Assembly (NCBI GenBank): GCA_013360745.1
Contig: JABWBA010000021.1
Coordinates: 1 to 45,331, forward strand
DNA length: 45,331 bases
Reading direction: 5' to 3'
Source: Chthonomonadales bacterium
GTDB lineage: Bacteria; Armatimonadota; Chthonomonadetes; Chthonomonadales; CAJBBX01
Shown: positions 25,859 to 34,416 of the stretch, one piece after another
Position numbering within the stretch: the first letter of the stretch is position 1
How the letters are laid out: every line of letters begins with the position of its first letter
Translations under genes and position numbers: made by a program
Notes under the pieces: generated by a model
Databases searched by the model: none
Seen by the model: the letters and a program-made list of their open reading frames with translations, nothing else
What the model was told of the DNA's origin: nothing

Positions 25859-27023
25859 AGATATCGCCCCCGTACAGCTCCCGCCACTCGGTATCCCGAT
25901 CGTAGCCCTCCGCAACCTTCGCGGCATATTCCGTGAGCGCGCGGCGACGCTCCGCAAGGGGCAGCCTCATGAGTGCGCGCCGCTCCACCAGCGATAAGGG
26001 CTGGTCGATCTCGATGATCTCGCCGAGCATTTGTTCGGCCTCTTCGCGTCCCATGTGCCCCTCGGCCAGGGCGCGTAGAACCGTCCGTCTGAGCCACTGC
26101 GGCTGCTCCGCCGGCAACCGATCGGGCTCGTCGTTTCGGTAACCCATGCGATTGATGTTGATGCACCACTCGCGGTAGTGTGCCTGCGTGATGATGTCGA
26201 GATCGTGGAGGCGTCTGAGCAGGGCCTGCAGGCTCATGCCGAAACGCCGCTTGAGCAGCCTGAGTTCTGTGAGCTGGATATTTCGGCGCCTTGAGCCCAC
26301 CGCACGCCGTACCGCTTCCGCGGGCGCGAGGAAGGCGCCTGCAAAACGGAACGCGGCCTTCTCCTCATCGATCTCGTCCACTACATGGAGCGCCAGATGC
26401 CCCAGTTCGTGAGCCAGGTTGAGGCGCTGGCGCTCTCCAGGAAGCCCGGCGCGCGTGACGATGGCAGCGCAGACGATCGCGCTTGACTGGTCAAGGACGA
26501 CTGCAGAGAGACCGTCGAACTTCTCGTCAGTCTCGATCTCGATGACATGTACGCCATGGTCTTCGAGGACACCGATGACGCTGGCGATCGGATCGGTGCC
26601 GAGGTTCCATCGTTCGCGCAGTTTCTGGGCAGCCGTCTCCGCGTCGCTGATGGTAGCCACCATGCACCTTTCGTCGGGCACGCCAGGCCCGTTGTCCAGT
26701 ACCGTTCTCTCCATGAGTCGGAGGCGCTCCTCAAGGGCAAGCTCAACGGTCGCCTGAACTTGCGCCCGGTCGCTCTTACGAAGGCCGGAGCCTTTCCGGT
26801 AGGCGATGAACCGGACCCTATAAACCGGCTCACGCCACAGAGCCGCGGCGGGCGTGCGCAGAGCGCTGGATAGCTTCGCCAGAACGAATGCCGACGGCCG
26901 TGCCTTGCCCTGCTCGTACTTCCAGAGCGCCTGACGAGTGACGACGCCGCCCAGCTCCGCTGCGAGCTCCTGAAGTGAGAGCCCACGAGCAAGACGCGTC
27001 TGTTTCAGGCGTTCGCCAATCAT
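25848..27023 (-). CDS. XRE regulator with ImmA/IrrE metallopeptidase and antitoxin-like tail
   Basis: 391 residues. The ATG at 27023 has GGAGG six bases upstream. Residues 1-60 are an XRE helix-turn-helix (IGERLKQTRLARGLSLQELA, then VTRQALWKYEQGKARPS). The middle is an ImmA/IrrE domain (COG2856) with the zinc motif HELGHLALH at about 215. ImmA/IrrE proteases cut repressors. From about 305 a GRISR-like helix region and then SLVERRALMRLPLAERRRAL, with the last residues DTEWRELYGGDIFDY, closely resemble the small antitoxins that stand directly before MazF/PemK genes in other bacteria. This likeness is from memory, not a search. The protein therefore may bind its own operator, neutralise the toxin through its tail and carry a protease that could release it. 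Confidence 0.85.
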   Translation of the reverse strand: MIGERLKQTRLARGLSLQELAAELGGVVTRQALWKYEQGKARPSAFVLAKLSSALRTPAAALWREPVYRVRFIAYRKGSGLRKSDRAQVQATVELALEERLRLMERTVLDNGPGVPDERCMVATISDAETAAQKLRERWNLGTDPIASVIGVLEDHGVHVIEIETDEKFDGLSAVVLDQSSAIVCAAIVTRAGLPGERQRLNLAHELGHLALHVVDEIDEEKAAFRFAGAFLAPAEAVRRAVGSRRRNIQLTELRLLKRRFGMSLQALLRRLHDLDIITQAHYREWCININRMGYRNDEPDRLPAEQPQWLRRTVLRALAEGHMGREEAEQMLGEIIEIDQPLSLVERRALMRLPLAERRRALTEYAAKVAEGYDRDTEWRELYGGDIFDY

Positions 27024-27059
27024 GGAAGTCCTCCATTCCATAGTCGGCCATTAGTTTAC

Positions 27060-27089
27060 AACTGTATCAGTTAATATACTATATGTCAA
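27060..27089 (-). promoter_or_regulatory. Promoter and palindromic operator of the XRE-ImmA/MazF pair
   Basis: On the minus strand TTGACA (27084-27089) and TACAGT (27061-27066) are separated by exactly 17 bases. A 13-bp palindrome, AACTGTATCAGTT (27060-27072), covers the -10 box, the right place for repression by the HTH protein encoded downstream. The segment is a short AT-rich island in GC-rich DNA, which may mark acquired sequence. Confidence 0.8.
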
Positions 27090-27224
27090 CTTGCACTCCA
27101 CGGAGCCGCGGGATCGGGCCGCCTCCGCTGCCGTGCCCCTGCCGCCGATGGGGCATCGTGGTGTAGACTCTCTGTGTCCGGCTCCGCGAGGAGCCTCGCT
27201 CAATATATTCCGGAGGACCGCTGC

Positions 27225-29165
27225 ATGCCGATCACGTTTCTTGGACCGATCTTAACCGCCATGGCCGTTGGCGGGGCACAGTCCGCTCCGCCAGCCGTCA
27301 TCACTCTGGACAGGACGAAATCGGGGCCCCGCATCTCCCGCTATGTCTACGGACAGTTCATCGAGCATCTGGGCCGATGCATCCGGCAGGGGATCTGGGC
27401 CGAAATGCTCCGCGACCGAAAGTTCCTGCAGGAGCCCGGCCAATCCTGGACGGTAGTCGCGCCGCAAGGGGCTCCGTTTGAGGCCATCCATGCGCCGGAC
27501 GCCGCCTATGCGGGCGAAAAGGGGATAGACCTCTGGCTCAAGGGCGCCCCGGCAGGTCCCTGTGGGATCCAACAGGCCGGCCTCGGAGTCCGCGCCAGAA
27601 AAGAATATGTTGGCTACGGGATCCTCTCAGGGGCAGGCAAGCCGGCGAAACTGACCGTCACGCTCCGCTGGGCGCCCGGTCCGGACGGAGCGCAATCCAG
27701 AGTGGTTGAGGTCGGCCCGACCTATAAGAGGTACGAGTTTCGATTCACCGCCGCAGCGGATTCCGACGATGCGTCGCTCAGCGTCACCCTGGACGCGGCC
27801 GGTCATGCGTGGATCGGAGCCCTTTCGCTCATGCCCGCCGACAACGTCCGGGGCATGCGCGCCGACACGCTCGATCTGATTCGGCAGGTTGGCGCTCCGA
27901 TCACCCGATGGCCCGGGGGCAACTTCGTCTCCGGCTACAACTGGAAGGACGGCATCGGCGATCGGGACCGCCGCCCGCCACGCTGGGAGCGGGCATGGAA
28001 CGATATCGAGGACAACGATTTCGGCCTCGATGAGTTCATGGACTTCTGCGCGGAGGTGAAAACCGAACCGTACATCTGCGTCAATGCGGGCCTCGGTTCT
28101 GCCCAGGACGCGGCCGACGAAGTGCAGTACGCCAACGGCTCTGAGAGTACGATCTGGGGTGCGGCACGCGCTCGGAACGGCCACAGGCGGCCCTACAACG
28201 TGGTCTGGTGGGGCGTGGGCAACGAGATGTACGGCGACTGGCAGCTCGGCAACATCCCGGTCGCGCGCTACGCCGACCGCCACAACGCCTACGTCGGGGC
28301 CATGCGGGCCGTGGACCAGAAGATCAAGATCGTGGGCGTTGGATCGCCCGGCAGCTGGAACGACGAGTTCGTCGGCCGGAGCGTCGGTGCGATGGATCTG
28401 CTCAGCGGGCACCATTACTCCTCGCGCGAACTCCGGATGCCGCTCTCCGACGCGGATCGGAAAACCTACGCGGATCGGTTCCCGGAGTACTCCGCCAGCG
28501 TGGCGGCGGGCATTCGGTCGATCGTGCAGGATTTCCGTGGACGCACCAAGGACCCTGCCCGAGCCGCGCTTCGGCTCGCCATCGACGAATGGGGCATCGT
28601 CCGCGATTGGAACCCGGCGCCCGACGGGATGGGGATCGGATCGTTCGAGCACTATTACCCACTGGGCGACGCGATCGCGGCGGCCCGGGGGCTGCATGAG
28701 ATCCTCCGAAACGCCGATGTGGTCGAGATGGCCAACTGGGCGCAGCTCGTCAACGTCATCGCCGCGATCAAGACCAGCCGCACCGAAGCGGTCATGGATC
28801 CCGTCGGCTATATGCTCGCGGTCTACGGCGGCAACCTTGTCGGGCGCCTCCTCCCGATCGAAACGCCGAACGGGCTGCCGATCGATATCATCGGAGCGAA
28901 GGACACGGACCAGGGCTTCATGAGCGCGGCGATCGTCAACTACTCGCTGACCGACGATGTCACCCTCGACGTGCGGATCCCCGACGGCAAGGAGCAGTCC
29001 TGTCTCTGCTGGACCCTCACCGGCCGATCCTTTGCCGATACGAACGTCCCCGGCCAGCCGGAGCTCGTGACCCTCAAGCCGCTCCGAGGCTTGATGCTGC
29101 CGGGCGTGGTGACCGTGCCGAAGCACTCGATATTCGTGCTGCGGTACGCCATACCGAAGGAGTAG
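27225..29165 (+). CDS. Alpha-L-arabinofuranosidase, GH51
   Basis: 646 residues with a short signal peptide (ITFLGPILTAMAVGGAQS). GH51 enzymes remove L-arabinofuranose side chains with retention. RYVYGQFIEHLGRCI near the N-terminus is characteristic. The acid/base glutamate is in WGVGNEMYG (E334) and the nucleophile in AIDEWG (E455). RWPGGNFVSGYNW and the histidine segment LLSGHHYSS also fit. Between about 70 and 215 there is an inserted beta-sandwich, as in many bacterial GH51 proteins, and the C-terminus forms the usual beta domain. GGAGG eight bases before the ATG supports the start. A hairpin follows the gene. Confidence 0.95.
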   Translation: MPITFLGPILTAMAVGGAQSAPPAVITLDRTKSGPRISRYVYGQFIEHLGRCIRQGIWAEMLRDRKFLQEPGQSWTVVAPQGAPFEAIHAPDAAYAGEKGIDLWLKGAPAGPCGIQQAGLGVRARKEYVGYGILSGAGKPAKLTVTLRWAPGPDGAQSRVVEVGPTYKRYEFRFTAAADSDDASLSVTLDAAGHAWIGALSLMPADNVRGMRADTLDLIRQVGAPITRWPGGNFVSGYNWKDGIGDRDRRPPRWERAWNDIEDNDFGLDEFMDFCAEVKTEPYICVNAGLGSAQDAADEVQYANGSESTIWGAARARNGHRRPYNVVWWGVGNEMYGDWQLGNIPVARYADRHNAYVGAMRAVDQKIKIVGVGSPGSWNDEFVGRSVGAMDLLSGHHYSSRELRMPLSDADRKTYADRFPEYSASVAAGIRSIVQDFRGRTKDPARAALRLAIDEWGIVRDWNPAPDGMGIGSFEHYYPLGDAIAAARGLHEILRNADVVEMANWAQLVNVIAAIKTSRTEAVMDPVGYMLAVYGGNLVGRLLPIETPNGLPIDIIGAKDTDQGFMSAAIVNYSLTDDVTLDVRIPDGKEQSCLCWTLTGRSFADTNVPGQPELVTLKPLRGLMLPGVVTVPKHSIFVLRYAIPKE

Positions 29166-29178
29166 CCCGGCGCAAGAC

Positions 29179-29203
29179 CCGTCCGCAGGATGGCCGCGGA
29201 CGG
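29179..29203 (+). terminator. Hairpin after GH51 gene
   Basis: Perfect 8-bp arms CCGTCCGC (29179-29186) and GCGGACGG (29196-29203) enclose a 9-base loop. There is no T tract, so it may act as an attenuator or RNA-stabilising structure between GH51 and the next genes. Confidence 0.5.
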
Positions 29204-29221
29204 CAAGGAGTGAGCCGTCGC

Positions 29222-29275
29222 ATGTCGAACAGGAGGACATACAACCGGGGCCCGGACCAAGCCCCAGGAGGATAA
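29222..29275 (+). CDS. Possible 17-residue leader peptide
   Basis: ATG at 29222 has AAGGAG 11 bases upstream. The frame reads MSNRRTYNRGPDQAPGG and stops at 29275. Its last codons contain the AGGAGG of the following Gfo/Idh gene, so ribosomes ending here would sit on that binding site. It is very short, and chance is a fair explanation. Confidence 0.2.
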   Translation: MSNRRTYNRGPDQAPGG

Positions 29276-29279
29276 CAGG

Positions 29280-30587
29280 ATGGACGAAGACGAGAGAAAC
29301 CAGACCCGGCGGGAGTTCCTCCGGAAGTCCGGCGCCGCGGCGCTGACGAGCGCCATGAGTATGCCGATGCTGCTCCCGATGCGGGCGCTGGGCAAGCAGC
29401 GCAAGGACACGCTGAAGGTCGGCCTGATCGGCGCAGGGGGCAGGGGTACAGGCGCGGCCCTGCAGGCCCTCCACGCGGACCCGGATGTGACGCTGACGGC
29501 GGTCGGCGACGTCTACGCGACGCAGGCGCAGAGCAGCCTGCGCAATCTGCGGTCGGACGCCGAAATCGCTCCCCGGGTGCAGGTGAAGGACGACCATATC
29601 TTCATCGGTCTGGACTGCTACAAAGGGGTGATCGACAGCGGCGTCGACGTCGTGCTGCTGGCCTCACCTCCCGGGTTCCGCCCCCGGGAGATCATCGCAG
29701 CGGTCGAAGCGGGGAAGCACATCTTTGCCGAGAAACCGATGGGAACCGACCCGGTCAACGTCCTCCGGGCCATGGAGGCCGCCCGGGCGGTCGGAGCGAA
29801 GAAGCTCGCCTTCGTGGCCGGTTTCTGCTGGCGCTACGATCCCGCCCGACGGGAGTTCTACCAGCGGATCCACGAGGGGGCCATCGGTGACATCCGACAC
29901 GTCCATGCGACCTACCTGACCGGCCCCGTCAAGCCCATGCCGCCGGCCTCCGAGCGCCCTGCGGGCATGAGCGACGTGGAATGGCAGGTCAGCAACTGGT
30001 ACAACTTCGTCTGGCTCTCGGGCGACGGGCTTGTCGAGCAAGCGTGCCACAGCGTCGATAAGATCGTCTGGGCCATGAAGGACGTGCCGCCGCTCAAATG
30101 CACCGGAACGGGCGGCCGCGTCAACCCCAACAACGAGGGCAACATCCTCGACCATATCGACGTGTTCTACGAGTGGCCCGGCGGGATGCGCGCGACGATG
30201 GCCCAGCGGCAGATCCCCGGCTGCCCGTTCACCGAAAACGCGGACTACCTCGCGGGCGAAAAGGGCTACGGCACGATCACCGGCAAACCGGCCATCACGG
30301 GCGCGGTCAACTGGACCTATGAGGGCCGGGGCGGCAACATGTATCAGATCGAACATAACGAGTTCTTCGCGTCGATCCGGTCCGGCAAGCTGATCGACAA
30401 CAGCCAGAGGATGGGCGTCAGCACTCTGGCCGGGATCATGGGGCGGATGGCGGCCTATACCGGCGCCGAAGTCACCTGGGAGCAGGTCCTCGCCTCCAAG
30501 GACGATCTCTTCCCGAAGGACCTGAGGTGGGACGGCGCACTCCCGATCAAGCCCATGGCAATCCCGGGCAAGACCCGACTGGTGTAG
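29280..30587 (+). CDS. Gfo/Idh/MocA oxidoreductase with Tat signal
   Basis: 435 residues. The N-terminus holds a twin-arginine signal (TRREFLRKSGAAALTSAMS), so the folded enzyme with its nucleotide is exported. The Rossmann fold starts at VGLIGAGGRGTGAALQAL and the cofactor-site motif is AEKPMGT. RQIPGC and GEKGYGTITGK lie in the C-terminal half. The family oxidises or reduces sugars with NAD(P); Tat-exported members are common in polysaccharide degraders, and some are glycosidases working by a redox mechanism. AGGAGG directly before the ATG gives a sure start. It begins a rightward run of four genes that ends in a sulfatase. Confidence 0.95.
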   Translation: MDEDERNQTRREFLRKSGAAALTSAMSMPMLLPMRALGKQRKDTLKVGLIGAGGRGTGAALQALHADPDVTLTAVGDVYATQAQSSLRNLRSDAEIAPRVQVKDDHIFIGLDCYKGVIDSGVDVVLLASPPGFRPREIIAAVEAGKHIFAEKPMGTDPVNVLRAMEAARAVGAKKLAFVAGFCWRYDPARREFYQRIHEGAIGDIRHVHATYLTGPVKPMPPASERPAGMSDVEWQVSNWYNFVWLSGDGLVEQACHSVDKIVWAMKDVPPLKCTGTGGRVNPNNEGNILDHIDVFYEWPGGMRATMAQRQIPGCPFTENADYLAGEKGYGTITGKPAITGAVNWTYEGRGGNMYQIEHNEFFASIRSGKLIDNSQRMGVSTLAGIMGRMAAYTGAEVTWEQVLASKDDLFPKDLRWDGALPIKPMAIPGKTRLV

Positions 30588-30603
30588 CCGAAGTCGCGTG
30601 ATG

Positions 30604-30627
30604 GGAGGCGGAGGGCAGCCCGCCTCC
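30604..30627 (+). other. Hairpin between Gfo/Idh gene and the next gene
   Basis: Arms GGAGGCGG (30604-30611) and CCGCCTCC (30620-30627) enclose an 8-base loop. No T tract follows. It is in the 72-bp gap of a likely operon and could tune expression or mRNA decay. Confidence 0.45.
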
Positions 30628-30659
30628 TGGGAACGCCGTCGGAGGAAGGGGAAGCAGCG

Positions 30660-31817
30660 ATGTTCGTACGAGCGATGATGGCAGGCATGTTCGTTATGAT
30701 GACCGTATCCAGCGGGGCTCAGGCGCCCCTTTCCGCAAAGAAGCTCATCGAATACGGATGGGACGTTCCCACTCCGGCCCAGATGCAGGACATGCTGCCC
30801 GCCATGGAATCGAAGCCGTTTGATGGGCTGGTCTTCCGTCTGGCCGGCGGCTACAACGCGTTTGAGACCAGGCCGCTCGACCCGCAGAAGTTCGCCGACG
30901 ACGCTCGGATTCTGCGCAGCCTGCCGTTTCGGACGTTCACCGATAACTTCGTCCTCATCTGGGGATCGCCCCATCCGGAATGGGATTGGTTCGACGATGC
31001 GCAGTGGAAGGCCGTCGAGGCCAACGCGCGGCTTCTCGTGAAGACGGGCATGGCCGGCCGGATCAAGGGGATCTGTTTCGACCCCGAGCCCTACGACTTC
31101 GAGCTCTGGAACTACGCCAGGCAGGCCCGGGCCAAAGAGCATACGTTCGCCGAATACCGCGCCCAGGTGCAGCGTCGGGGCAAGCAGCTGATGCGGGCGT
31201 TTGAGCGGGAGATGCCCGGAGCGCTGATCCTCACCTTCTTCCATATCAGCATCATCGGCAATATGGCGGATATGTCCGAGGAGCAGCGAGCCCTGGAGCT
31301 CCAGAAGGGCGGCTGGGGCCTGATGCCCGATTTCTTCATCGGTATGCTGGAAGGCGCCAGCCCGAAGGCGCGGTTCATCGACGGCAACGAAATGGCCTAT
31401 TACTACACGAGCCGGGAGGCCTACTTCAGGGCCTACCACACCATGCGCCAGCGGGTTCTTCGAATGCTGCCCCGCAGCTTGCGGGATCGGTACACCCGGC
31501 AGGTCCAGGCAGGCAACGCGCTCTACGTCGACCAGAACTTCGCCCTCCGGCAGCCCGATACCCAGCAGTACCTCAGCTTCCGGATGACCCCGGAGGAGCG
31601 GGCCCGGTGGTTCGAGCACAACACCTACTGGGCGCTCTACACGACCGATGAGTACGTCTGGTGCTACAGCGAGCGGATGAACTGGTGGAAGAACGAGACG
31701 CCGCCCGGCCTCGAGGCGGCCATCGTCTCGGCCCGGGCCAAGATCAAGGAGGCGAAACCGCTCGGGTTCGATATCGAACCGCTCATCGCCGAGACGGGCA
31801 AGCGTCCATTGCCGTGA
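30660..31817 (+). CDS. Secreted protein of unknown function, putative TIM barrel
   Basis: 385 residues with a signal peptide (FVRAMMAGMFVMMTVSSGAQA). The start has a strong GGAGGAAGGGG upstream. Segments LIEYGWDVPTPAQM, GLVFRLAGGYNAF and KGICFDPEPYDFELWNY look like successive barrel strands. D141 and E143 in FDPEPY are candidates for catalysis. A later DGNEMAYYY and WALYTTDEYVWCYSERMNWW resemble the end strands of clan A-type hydrolases. I cannot name the family; a glycoside hydrolase role is inferred from fold cues and context. Its TGA overlaps the GTG of the next gene by three bases. Confidence 0.8.
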   Translation: MFVRAMMAGMFVMMTVSSGAQAPLSAKKLIEYGWDVPTPAQMQDMLPAMESKPFDGLVFRLAGGYNAFETRPLDPQKFADDARILRSLPFRTFTDNFVLIWGSPHPEWDWFDDAQWKAVEANARLLVKTGMAGRIKGICFDPEPYDFELWNYARQARAKEHTFAEYRAQVQRRGKQLMRAFEREMPGALILTFFHISIIGNMADMSEEQRALELQKGGWGLMPDFFIGMLEGASPKARFIDGNEMAYYYTSREAYFRAYHTMRQRVLRMLPRSLRDRYTRQVQAGNALYVDQNFALRQPDTQQYLSFRMTPEERARWFEHNTYWALYTTDEYVWCYSERMNWWKNETPPGLEAAIVSARAKIKEAKPLGFDIEPLIAETGKRPLP

Positions 31818-32926
31818 GGACCTACCGGGTCGGACTGATCGGAGCGGGCTTCATGGGCCGAACCCATGCGTGGTGCTGGCGGAGCCTCCCCTTCTTCTAC
31901 GATCCGCTCGGCTTCCGATGTGAGCTCCACGGGATCACGACGGCCCGTCCGGAGACTGCGGAGAGGGCCAGAGAGACCTTCGGCATCGCCCGGACCTACC
32001 CTTCGGCCGCCGATATGGCTGCCGACCCCGCCATCGACATCCTGGACATCGCCTCGCCCAACAACGCGCATCTGGAGGCTATCCTGGCGGCCCATGCCGC
32101 CGGCAAGCCGGTCTACTGCGATAAGCCGCTCACGGGGAGTCCGCAGGAGGCGGAGACCATCGCCGGGACCGTCGCCGACCCGGAGAGGGCAGGGCAGATG
32201 GTCTTCCATAACAGGTTCTTCCCGGCAACGCTCCGGGCGCGCCAGATGGTGGAGGAGGGGAGGCTCGGCGAGGTGATCGGCTTCCGGGGCGCCTACCTCC
32301 ATTCGGGCAACGTCTCCCCCGACAAGCCCATCGCCTGGAAGGACCTCCGACAGCACGGCGCAGGCGTCCTCTACGACCTCGGTTCGCATATCCTCGACCT
32401 CATCACGTGGGTTGCGGGCGATGGTCCGGCGGAGATCATCGCGCGCCGGCGCATCCTCCACCCCGATCGGCCTTCCCGGGAGGACCCCGCCCGTCGGGTG
32501 GCCCAGGACGGGGATGACCAGACGACCATGCTCATAACCCTCCGATCGGGAGCCGTCGGGACGATCGAGGCCTCCAAGATCGCCACCGGCGCTCAGGACG
32601 AACTCCGGTTCGAGATCGACGGGACGAAGGGCGCCCTCCGGTTCTCGCTGATGGACCCCAGCGTCCTGGAGCACTTCGACGCAGGCGATCCCGAAACGCC
32701 CTGCGGCGGCCTGTCCGGATTCCGCCGGATCCATTGCATCCAGCGGTACGAGAAGCCGGCCGTCTTCCCCGCCGCCAGGGCTCCCATCGGCTGGCTGAGA
32801 GGCCACCTCCACTGCCTCTACAGCTTCATCGCCGCGCACCACGAGGGACGCCCCTTCGAGCCGTCCCTGGCCCGGGGCATCGAGATCGAGCGATGGCTGG
32901 CGCGCGCCGCGGAGCCGGGCCGATGA
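31814..32926 (+). CDS. Gfo/Idh/MocA oxidoreductase, cytoplasmic
   Basis: 370 residues from a GTG at 31814 that overlaps the previous stop (GTGA). There is no signal peptide. The Rossmann motif VGLIGAGFMGRTHAWCW is near the N-terminus. ILDIASPNNAHLEAILAA precedes the cofactor motif, which here reads CDKP instead of the usual EKP, a conservative change. LYDLGSHILDLITW and GTKGALRFSL belong to the substrate domain. It probably oxidises or reduces a sugar released by the surrounding hydrolases. Lack of a good SD suggests translation coupled to the upstream gene. Confidence 0.93.
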   Translation: MRTYRVGLIGAGFMGRTHAWCWRSLPFFYDPLGFRCELHGITTARPETAERARETFGIARTYPSAADMAADPAIDILDIASPNNAHLEAILAAHAAGKPVYCDKPLTGSPQEAETIAGTVADPERAGQMVFHNRFFPATLRARQMVEEGRLGEVIGFRGAYLHSGNVSPDKPIAWKDLRQHGAGVLYDLGSHILDLITWVAGDGPAEIIARRRILHPDRPSREDPARRVAQDGDDQTTMLITLRSGAVGTIEASKIATGAQDELRFEIDGTKGALRFSLMDPSVLEHFDAGDPETPCGGLSGFRRIHCIQRYEKPAVFPAARAPIGWLRGHLHCLYSFIAAHHEGRPFEPSLARGIEIERWLARAAEPGR

Positions 32927-34308
32927 CGCCCAGACGCCCGTCCGTGGTGTTCCTGCTGGCCGACCAGTGGCGGGGTTCGGCCACCGGTTATGCGGGCGAT
33001 CCGAACGTCCGAACGCCCCGCCTCGACCGCATGGCCCGGCGGAGCCTCATGTTCCGGAATGCCGTGTCCGTGTGCCCCATCTGCACACCCTATCGTGCGG
33101 CGCTCCTCACGGGCCGTTACCCCACGAGCACGGGGATGTTCCTGAACGATCTCTATCTCCCGTCCCGAGAGCTCACCCTGGCCGAGGTCTTCAGGGGCGA
33201 AGGCTACGACACGGCCTACATCGGCAAGTGGCACCTGGACGGCCACGGACGGGACAGCTATATCCCTCAGGAACGCCGCCAGGGCTGGGACTACTGGAAG
33301 GCCGCCGAGTGCGAGCACGCCTACCTGAACTCCCACTACTACGAGGGGAGCTCATCGGAGAAACGGTGGTGGCAGGGCTACGACGCCTTCGCCCAGACCG
33401 ACGACGCCATCCACTACCTCAGGGGACGCGCGGGCAACCCTAAGCCGTTCGTCCTGTTCGTCTCCTATGGGCCGCCCCATAACCCCCATTTCGAGTTGCC
33501 AGAGGCGGCTCGAAACCTCTACGATCCTGACGCCGTCCGGATGCCGCCGAACGTCGCTCCGGAGCTTCTGGAGCGCTCCCGCAAGGAGGCTTCGGGCTAC
33601 TACGCCCACTGCGAGCTGCTGGACGGCTGCGTCGGCCGTATTCTGGATGAGATGGAGCGCCTCGGCATCGCCGATGACTCCATCACCATCTTCACATCGG
33701 ACCATGGCGACATGCTCGGCTCCCAGGGCTGCGGACCCTTCACCAAACAGGTCCCCTGGAGCGAGTCGGCCGTCGTACCCCTCCTGCTCCGCTATCCCCG
33801 GCTCCATGGCTCAGGCGGCAGGGTCGTCGAGACCCCCCTCAACACCCCCGACCTTGCGGCCACGCTGCTGGGATTGGCCGGCATCGCTCCGCCCCCGAGC
33901 TTCGAGGGCGAGGACCTCTCCCGGGTGGCGTCCGGAGGGTCGGACGAGGACCGCGCGTCACTCTATATGCTCATCTCTCCGTTCCATGGCCAGCGACACG
34001 CCGACCGGGAATACCGGGCGATCCGAACGATGACCCACACCTACGTCCGGAGCCTCGACGGTCCGTGGCTCCTCTACGACGACGCTCGCGATCCGTACCA
34101 GCTCCGGAACCTCATCGGCGACCCCGCGTCGGATACGCTCCGCGCCCGCATGGAGGCGCGTCTGCAGTCGGCGCTGCTGGGGATCGGAGACCGGTTCAGC
34201 CATCGGAAAACCTACATCGATCGCTTCGGCTACGAACTCGCCGATCATGGCTCCATCTCCTACGCACCGGGCGCTCGCCCCCAGACGCCGCGACCGCAGG
34301 ATCGCTGA
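32923..34308 (+). CDS. Sulfatase without signal peptide
   Basis: 461 residues. The formylglycine site is CTPYR (C54, P56, R58) inside VCPICTPYRAALLTGRYP, so it belongs to the Cys-type sulfatases that need a formylglycine-generating enzyme. Metal ligands include the N-terminal DQW and the SDHGDMLG segment; YIGKWHLDGH is the usual next motif. Unlike most sulfatases near glycoside hydrolases it starts at the first strand (RRPSVVFLLADQ) with no export signal, so it should act in the cytoplasm, perhaps on an imported sulfated oligosaccharide or monosaccharide. The ATG overlaps the previous stop (ATGA), with GGAG eight bases upstream. Confidence 0.94.
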   Translation: MTPRRPSVVFLLADQWRGSATGYAGDPNVRTPRLDRMARRSLMFRNAVSVCPICTPYRAALLTGRYPTSTGMFLNDLYLPSRELTLAEVFRGEGYDTAYIGKWHLDGHGRDSYIPQERRQGWDYWKAAECEHAYLNSHYYEGSSSEKRWWQGYDAFAQTDDAIHYLRGRAGNPKPFVLFVSYGPPHNPHFELPEAARNLYDPDAVRMPPNVAPELLERSRKEASGYYAHCELLDGCVGRILDEMERLGIADDSITIFTSDHGDMLGSQGCGPFTKQVPWSESAVVPLLLRYPRLHGSGGRVVETPLNTPDLAATLLGLAGIAPPPSFEGEDLSRVASGGSDEDRASLYMLISPFHGQRHADREYRAIRTMTHTYVRSLDGPWLLYDDARDPYQLRNLIGDPASDTLRARMEARLQSALLGIGDRFSHRKTYIDRFGYELADHGSISYAPGARPQTPRPQDR

Positions 34309-34416
34309 GGTCAGCGACGGAGCGGATCTGCAGCAGATCTCTACCGACGGACGGGCGGAGGATCGAGCGCGCAGGGGCGGCCCGCGGACCGCTCCCGCGC
34401 CCATGTCCTCCGTTTG

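Noticed and set aside
27627-31619. Two leftward frames over 600 codons antisense to GH51, Gfo/Idh and the 30660 gene
   Set aside because: The sense genes are complete and well recognised with good ribosome binding sites.
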